Origin: Rhodospirillales bacterium URHD0017
GTDB taxonomy: Bacteria; Pseudomonadota; Alphaproteobacteria; Reyranellales; Reyranellaceae
DNA: 64,000 nucleotides
Assembly: GCA_900110395.1 (NCBI GenBank)
Contig: FODP01000003.1
Coordinates: 434,001-498,000, forward strand
Direction of reading: 5' to 3'
In this document: piece after piece, positions 60,112-64,000 of the stretch
How positions within the stretch are numbered: position 1 is the stretch's first letter
Layout of the letters: each line of letters opens with the position of its first letter
Position numbers and translations under genes: made by a program
The notes under the pieces: model-generated
The model's database searches: none
The model's input: the letters and a program-made list of their open reading frames with translations, nothing else
What the model was told of the DNA's origin: nothing

Positions 60112-61140
60112 ATGACAATCCTACCCAAACGCAGAGTCGGCAAGACCAAGCTCGAAGTCACGACGCTGGGCCTGGGCGGTGCACCGATGGGCGGCTTCCG
60201 CGCCACCATCTCCGACGCCGAGGCGGTGGCGCTGAGCGACGCCGCCTACGAGGGCGGCGTGCGCTACTTCGACACCTCGCCGTTCTACGGCTACGGCCGC
60301 AGCGAGCTGCGCATGGGCGCGGCGCTGCGCAACAAGCCGCGCGAGGACTTCGTGCTGTCGACCAAGGTCGGCCGCATCCTGCATGCCATGAAGCCCGGCG
60401 AGCAGAAGCCGGCCGACTTCCGCGACAACGGCCTGCCGGGCTTCGCGCCGGTGTTCGACTACACCTATGACGGCGTCATGCGCTCCCTGGAGCACTCGCA
60501 TCTCAGGCTCGGGCTCGCCAGGATCGACATCGCCCTGATCCATGACGTCGACTTCTGGACCATCAAGGACCGCAAGATCCTCGACGAGCGCTTCAAGACG
60601 GTCATGGACGGAGGCTTCAAGGCGCTCGATGAGTTGCGCAAGGCCGGGGTCATCGGCGCGATCGGCGTCGGCATCAACGAATCGGATACCAGCCTTCGAT
60701 TCATCAAAGCCGGCGACTTCGACTGCATGCTGCTGGCCGGCCGCTACACCCTGCTCGAGCAGGGCGGACTGGAGGAGTTCCTGCCCGAGTGCGTCAAACG
60801 CAGCGTCTCCGTCATCCTGGGCGGACCGTACAACTCCGGCATCCTGACCGGCGGCGTGAAGCCCGGCGCGACGCACGACTACGCGGCCGCACCGGCACAG
60901 CTGATCGAAAAGGCGCAGAAGATCGAGGCCGTGTGCCAGCGCCACGGTGTCGAGCTGGGCGCCGCCGCCATGCAGTTCCCGCTGTTCCACCCGGCGCTCT
61001 GCTCGGTGATCCCGGGCGCGCTCAGCAGCGCCGAGGTGAAGCAGAACATCGCGCGGCTGTCGGCCAGGATCCCGGTCGAGTTGTGGAGCGAGCTCAAGCG
61101 CGAGAAGCTGATCGACGCGAACGCGCCGACCCCGAACTAG
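60112..61140 (+). CDS. aldo/keto reductase (pyridoxal/L-fucose dehydrogenase-like)
   Basis: A 342-residue (beta/alpha)8 NAD(P)-dependent oxidoreductase of the AKR superfamily. It starts KRRVGKTKLEVTTLGLGGAP, and the catalytic Asp and Tyr are in VRYFDTSPFYGYGRSELRMG, with Lys in FVLSTKVGRIL and the His equivalent in DIALIHDVDF. The C-terminal cofactor site ALCSVIPGALSSAEVKQNIA is present. The overall pattern is that of D-threo-aldose/pyridoxal 4-dehydrogenases. GAGGAAAC precedes ATG 60112. With the aldolase/SDR fusion nearby, a sugar role is plausible. Confidence 0.88.
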   Translation: MTILPKRRVGKTKLEVTTLGLGGAPMGGFRATISDAEAVALSDAAYEGGVRYFDTSPFYGYGRSELRMGAALRNKPREDFVLSTKVGRILHAMKPGEQKPADFRDNGLPGFAPVFDYTYDGVMRSLEHSHLRLGLARIDIALIHDVDFWTIKDRKILDERFKTVMDGGFKALDELRKAGVIGAIGVGINESDTSLRFIKAGDFDCMLLAGRYTLLEQGGLEEFLPECVKRSVSVILGGPYNSGILTGGVKPGATHDYAAAPAQLIEKAQKIEAVCQRHGVELGAAAMQFPLFHPALCSVIPGALSSAEVKQNIARLSARIPVELWSELKREKLIDANAPTPN

Positions 61141-61161
61141 AAGACGAGAAGCCGCCGCCCT

Positions 61162-61320
61162 TCACACCGCAGCGAAGACGGCGGCGAGCACGGTCGTGGC
61201 GACGACAGTAGCCGCCGCCGACATCAGCGCCTGGCGCGTGTCGATATGGGCTTCGCGATACAGGAAGCCGACAAGGGCGAGGGGAAAAAGGGCCACAAAT
61301 GCCAGGATGGTCAGCAACAT
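61162..61320 (-). CDS. tiny two-helix membrane protein, copy 1 of a tandem pair
   Basis: A 52-residue frame from ATG 61318-61320. Two hydrophobic stretches (MLLTILAFVALFPLALVGFL and LMSAAATVVATTVLAAVFAA) are separated by a short charged turn, YREAHIDTRQA. It shares L-x-GFLYREA-x-x-DTRQAL and overall layout with the second copy at 61410. Paralogy with conserved charged residues argues for real translation. No family or function is recognised. No strong ribosome-binding site is seen. Confidence 0.6.
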   Translation of the reverse strand: MLLTILAFVALFPLALVGFLYREAHIDTRQALMSAAATVVATTVLAAVFAAV

Positions 61321-61339
61321 GATCGCCAGCCGTTATTGT

Positions 61340-61394
61340 TCGCAGTTAAAATGCGATTATTTTCTAGCGTACACTTCTTGCGTCTTCACTGCGA
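61340..61394 (-). promoter_or_regulatory. leader inverted repeat upstream of tiny membrane gene copy 1
   Basis: TCGCAGT (61340-61346) and ACTGCGA (61388-61394) form an inverted repeat just upstream of copy 1. It is duplicated, in sequence and position, upstream of copy 2 (61587-61640). The leader was therefore copied with the gene. Confidence 0.45.
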
Positions 61395-61409
61395 CAATTT
61401 GATCCGCTT

Positions 61410-61571
61410 TCACGATTCAAGGAGCAACAGGGTGACGCCGACGGCCATGACGGACGCGAACGTAGCCGCCCAGAGCAAGGCCTGACGCGTGTCGAGTTGG
61501 GCTTCTCGATAGAGGAAACCCACCAACGCAAAGGGAAGAAGGGCTACGAGCGCCGCGATGCCGAACGTCAT
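61410..61571 (-). CDS. tiny two-helix membrane protein, copy 2 of a tandem pair
   Basis: A 53-residue frame from ATG 61569-61571. Two hydrophobic stretches (FGIAALVALLPFALVGFL and LLWAATFASVMAVGVTLLLL) are joined by YREAQLDTRQA. Its turn motif is the same as in the copy at 61162. It is the upstream member of the pair. No enzymatic motif is seen; a membrane regulator, toxin-like or structural role cannot be told apart from sequence. Confidence 0.6.
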   Translation of the reverse strand: MTFGIAALVALLPFALVGFLYREAQLDTRQALLWAATFASVMAVGVTLLLLES

Positions 61572-61586
61572 AAGAAGGGCCAGTCT

Positions 61587-61640
61587 TCGCAGTTGAAGTG
61601 CGATAACACTTAACCCAAACTAATCGCTCCCAAACTGCGA
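61587..61640 (-). promoter_or_regulatory. leader inverted repeat upstream of tiny membrane gene copy 2
   Basis: TCGCAGTT (61587-61594) and AACTGCGA (61633-61640) form an 8-bp perfect inverted repeat in the 16-69 bases before the start codon. It is the same motif as at 61340-61394. An operator or an mRNA leader hairpin is possible. Confidence 0.45.
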
Positions 61641-61662
61641 CAAATTTACGCCAGTCAGCGTG

Positions 61663-62475
61663 TCAGGGCGCGAGGGCGCTCACCACGATGGCCCGAATCC
61701 GGCCGTCGACGGCGCCTGAGCCGAACCGGGCGGCCACGGCGTCAGCAGCCCGATCGGTCGCCTCCTCCAGCCGCGCCGCATCGCGCGTCTCGATCTCGTT
61801 GCGCAGCGGCGTGCCTTGGCAAAAGGCGACCGCGACATGGCGGGCCGAGGGGGCCCGGCTGCGGGCGTCGACGGCATCGACCATCACCTCGGCGAAGCCC
61901 GCGGCCTTAAGGTCCTGGCGGATGGGCTCGACGTCATGATGGCCGTGCGGCGTGCGCGCCATGAAGCGCGGCGGATCGTCGGGAAAGAGCCCGGCCAGCG
62001 CATCGGTCACGACGTCGGCGAACTCGTTGTCGGCGATCCGGTCCCATACGTTGAACAGGAAGCGCCCAGCCGGCCGCAGGACGCGGCCTGCCTCCTTGTA
62101 TCCCTGCACCTTGTCGGGAAAGAACATCGCACCGAACTGGCAGGCGACGACGTCGAAGCTGCGATCGCCGAACGGCAGTGCGAGCGCGTCGGCCTGCTTC
62201 CACTCGACGATACCGCCCTGCTGCCGCCGCGCCGCCTGGTCGAGCATCGGCTGGTTGAGGTCGCTCGCCACGATGCGTGTCGACGGCGCGAGCCGCGCTG
62301 AGAGGGCGCGCGTGAGCACGCCGGTTCCGGCTGCCGTCTCCAGCACGTCACGCGGGGCAAGCGCTGCGACGCGGCCGGCGAGATCGACGGCATAAGGCTC
62401 GAAGATCAGCGGGACCAGGAAGCGGTCGTAGATTTCGGGGATCGATCCGACGAACAGCTTGTCTGTGGCAACCAT
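61663..62475 (-). CDS. class I SAM-dependent methyltransferase
   Basis: A 270-residue methyltransferase-11-type protein. The SAM motif I is VLETAAGTGVLTRALSARLA, then IVASDLNQPMLDQAARR (acidic ribose contact), QADALALPFGDRSFDVVACQ, and GYKEAGRVLRPAGRFLFNVW. The family covers small-molecule (UbiE-like) methyltransferases, and the substrate is not evident. ATG 62473-62475 starts MVATDKLFVGSIPEIYDRFL, a good family start; the frame extends to 62553. It is divergent from the amidohydrolase across 51 bases. Confidence 0.84.
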   Translation of the reverse strand: MVATDKLFVGSIPEIYDRFLVPLIFEPYAVDLAGRVAALAPRDVLETAAGTGVLTRALSARLAPSTRIVASDLNQPMLDQAARRQQGGIVEWKQADALALPFGDRSFDVVACQFGAMFFPDKVQGYKEAGRVLRPAGRFLFNVWDRIADNEFADVVTDALAGLFPDDPPRFMARTPHGHHDVEPIRQDLKAAGFAEVMVDAVDARSRAPSARHVAVAFCQGTPLRNEIETRDAARLEEATDRAADAVAARFGSGAVDGRIRAIVVSALAP

Positions 62476-62526
62476 TGGCGCTCCGCGGCTCCGATGCCTC
62501 ATAGTATCGCCCACCGGAGGAACGCC

Positions 62527-63354
62527 ATGAAGATCATCGACGCCCAGATCCACATCTGGTCACAGACCGTGACGCCGCCCAGCGGGCTGCATCGCAAGGT
62601 CGAGAAGTTCACCGCCGAGGAGGCACTGAAGGAGATGGACGAGGCCGGCGTCGACGCGGCGCTGATCCATCCGCCCTATAGCTGGGATCCGACCTCCAAC
62701 CAGCTGGCACTCGCCGCCGCGGAGAAATATCCCGACCGCTTCGCCGTCATGGGCCAGTTCGAGCTCGACAATCCGGAGAGCAGGGAGCGCATCGTCGGCT
62801 GGCGCGATCAGCCTGGCATGATGGGCCTGCGCTGGGCGCTGCTCTATCCCGACCAGCAGAAGGCGCTGCACGAGGGCAAGCTCGACTGGGTCTGGCCCGC
62901 TGCCGAGAAGGAAGGCATTCCCATCGCCACCATGGCCGGCCTCTTTCTCAAGCCGTTCCGCAAGATCGCCGAGGCGCATCCGCGACTGAAGCTGATCATC
63001 GACCATTGTGGTCTGCTGCGTCTGGAGAAAGACGACAAGGCCTTCGGCAATCTCGACGAGCTGTGTGCACTGGCGAAACTGCCGAATGTTGCAGTCAAGG
63101 CGACCGGAGCGCCGGGTTACTCGACGCATCCCTATCCGTTCAAGAATTTGCATGACGGTCTGCATCGAATCTTCGACGCCTACGGTCCCGATCGCTTCTT
63201 CTGGGGAACCGACATCACCCGCATGCCCTGCAGCTACCGGCAGTGCGTGACCATGTTCACCGAAGAGCTGCCGTGGCTGAAAGGCCAGGACCTCGGGAAG
63301 GTGATGGGTCGCGGGCTCGCCAAGTGGATCGGTTGGAACTACAAGTTCGACTGA
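62527..63354 (+). CDS. amidohydrolase family protein
   Basis: A 275-residue amidohydrolase-2 TIM barrel. The metal start is IIDAQIHIWSQ, with Gln where many relatives have the first His (DxHxH becomes DAQIH). Later ligands are LIIDHCGLLRL and the Asp in FFWGTDITRMPCSY. Relatives include decarboxylases and lactonases of aromatic catabolism. GGAGG at 62516-62520 fixes the ATG. It is only distantly related to the amidohydrolase at 7605. Confidence 0.83.
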   Translation: MKIIDAQIHIWSQTVTPPSGLHRKVEKFTAEEALKEMDEAGVDAALIHPPYSWDPTSNQLALAAAEKYPDRFAVMGQFELDNPESRERIVGWRDQPGMMGLRWALLYPDQQKALHEGKLDWVWPAAEKEGIPIATMAGLFLKPFRKIAEAHPRLKLIIDHCGLLRLEKDDKAFGNLDELCALAKLPNVAVKATGAPGYSTHPYPFKNLHDGLHRIFDAYGPDRFFWGTDITRMPCSYRQCVTMFTEELPWLKGQDLGKVMGRGLAKWIGWNYKFD

Positions 63355-63459
63355 TGTTCGCATTTGCATTTCCGCATAGCTGAACAAACTGCAGCAGCGG
63401 ATACAAAACAGTAATTTGAGCAGTGGTCGGCCTCCGATACTCTTCGTGTCGGGGGCGAG

Positions 63460-64000
63460 ATGGACACAGGCAAGTCAGGTTCGGCTCAACCCAGTTCTCT
63501 GTTCAGGGGCTCCGCCCTTGAGCGGCTGCGCTCGTCCGATCACATCGATCACCGCGCCCGCCTGATCCCCGCTGCGATGCGCGTGATGACGCTGGCCGCC
63601 GCCGTTGTCCTGGCCGCCGTGCTTGCCTGGTCCGTCCTGGGGTCGGTGCCGACCCGGGTGACCGGCCAGGGCATCATGGTCGACGACGGCGAGGGCGCCT
63701 ACGCGGTGCAGCCGGTGACGTCCGGCCCGATCCTCGAGATTCTCGTCAAGCGCGGCGCCCAGGTGGCGGCCGGCGCGATGATCGCCCGGATCGAGCAGGC
63801 GTCGCTCGAGGCCCAACTCGGCGGCGCGGCGGCGCGTGCCGCCATCCTGCAGGACCATCTCGCGCGCCTGAAAGCGGCGCACGCTGCCGATATCGAGAAA
63901 ACCGACGATACCGCCGGCCGCCAGCAGGCCGCGATCGACCAGCAGATCGCCGCGGGCAAGGCCCGTGCCGTTCGACTGACCCAGGTCGTGGCCGATGACG
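63460..64000 (+). CDS. NHLP-bacteriocin-type HlyD family secretion protein, C-terminus cut by window edge
   Basis: About 180 residues of a membrane-fusion protein are visible from ATG 63460 (GGGGGCGAG upstream). The cytoplasmic start is SLFRGSALERLRSSDHIDHR; then one membrane helix, MTLAAAVVLAAVLAWSVLGS, leads to VPTRVTGQGIMVDDGEG. A biotinyl-lipoyl-like beta unit follows (VTSGPILEILVKRGAQVAAG, MIARIEQASLEAQL), then the start of a coiled coil. The S-x-F-R...AL-ERL-S and W-S-x-x-G-S-x-P-T-x-V-x-GQGI pattern is that of NHLP/NHLM bacteriocin system secretion proteins. These pair with peptidase-ABC exporters of leader-peptide RiPPs. The partners should lie just beyond 64000. Confidence 0.82.
   Translation, partial: MDTGKSGSAQPSSLFRGSALERLRSSDHIDHRARLIPAAMRVMTLAAAVVLAAVLAWSVLGSVPTRVTGQGIMVDDGEGAYAVQPVTSGPILEILVKRGAQVAAGAMIARIEQASLEAQLGGAAARAAILQDHLARLKAAHAADIEKTDDTAGRQQAAIDQQIAAGKARAVRLTQVVADD

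Noticed and set aside
61196..61485. Plus-strand small frames near 61196 and 61246
   Set aside because: The tandem duplication is explained much better by the two paralogous minus-strand membrane proteins; the plus-strand frames share no conserved protein motif.

Overview
The window is very GC-rich chromosomal DNA of a proteobacterium, most likely an alphaproteobacterium of the Rhodospirillales/Reyranella kind. This rests on the conserved run dgt - argS - SPOR protein - nagZ - scpA - scpB - tatA - tatB - tatC - serS - surE - pcm (53.1 to 42.0 kb, all minus strand), on frequent GTG/TTG starts, and on a large load of fatty-acid and xenobiotic catabolism genes. The genus is an inference. I found no rRNA, tRNA, CRISPR array, transposase gene or prophage.

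Layout. 0-7 kb: two tandem enoyl-CoA hydratases, a flavodoxin, an adenylate cyclase, an SDR dehydrogenase, a frameshifted thiolase and a GlcD-type FAD oxidase, which together look like acyl-CoA/2-hydroxyacid catabolism. 7-19 kb: assorted small enzymes (amidohydrolase, NTF2-like, glyoxalase-fold, two RidA paralogues, an FAD oxidoreductase, a membrane adenylate cyclase, a secreted protein, a PuuE-like deacetylase, a CoA-transferase), then a cytochrome c translationally coupled to a frameshifted sorbosone-dehydrogenase-like gene. 19-26 kb: prfC, a polytopic membrane protein, a third RidA, a DsbA-fold isomerase and an acyl-CoA synthetase. 26-31.6 kb: a complete sugar-type ABC importer operon (ATPase, binding protein, two permeases, small carboxypeptidase-regulatory-like protein) divergent from a Gfo/Idh/MocA dehydrogenase. 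32-37 kb: a second acyl-CoA synthetase, an ABC-F protein and two uncharacterised genes.

37.3-39.1 kb holds a compact three-gene operon: an 81-residue small protein with a CxxC motif, a DUF692/MNIO iron oxygenase and a partner protein. This is the arrangement of peptide-modifying (RiPP) systems and is the best candidate for an undescribed pathway. 40.2-41.8 kb, inserted between pcm and the LysM/M23 lipoprotein gene, holds a selenoprotein of the UGSC family. It is read through an in-frame TGA with a bacterial SECIS-like hairpin directly after it, and a co-transcribed partner lies upstream. A conventional ORF call would truncate this gene.

42-54 kb is the conserved housekeeping run, followed by a universal stress protein and a TerC-family membrane protein. 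54.5-63.4 kb holds xanthine phosphoribosyltransferase, a quinone reductase, a fused class II aldolase/SDR, a TauD dioxygenase, a secreted protein, an aldo/keto reductase, two tandem paralogous tiny membrane proteins (52 and 53 residues), a methyltransferase and an amidohydrolase. At the right edge starts an NHLP-bacteriocin-type HlyD secretion protein, suggesting that a peptide-export locus continues beyond the window.

The intergenic spaces carry at least four families of palindromic repeats. Some copies are nearly identical at distant sites and some are nested inside one another. They sit mostly at gene ends.
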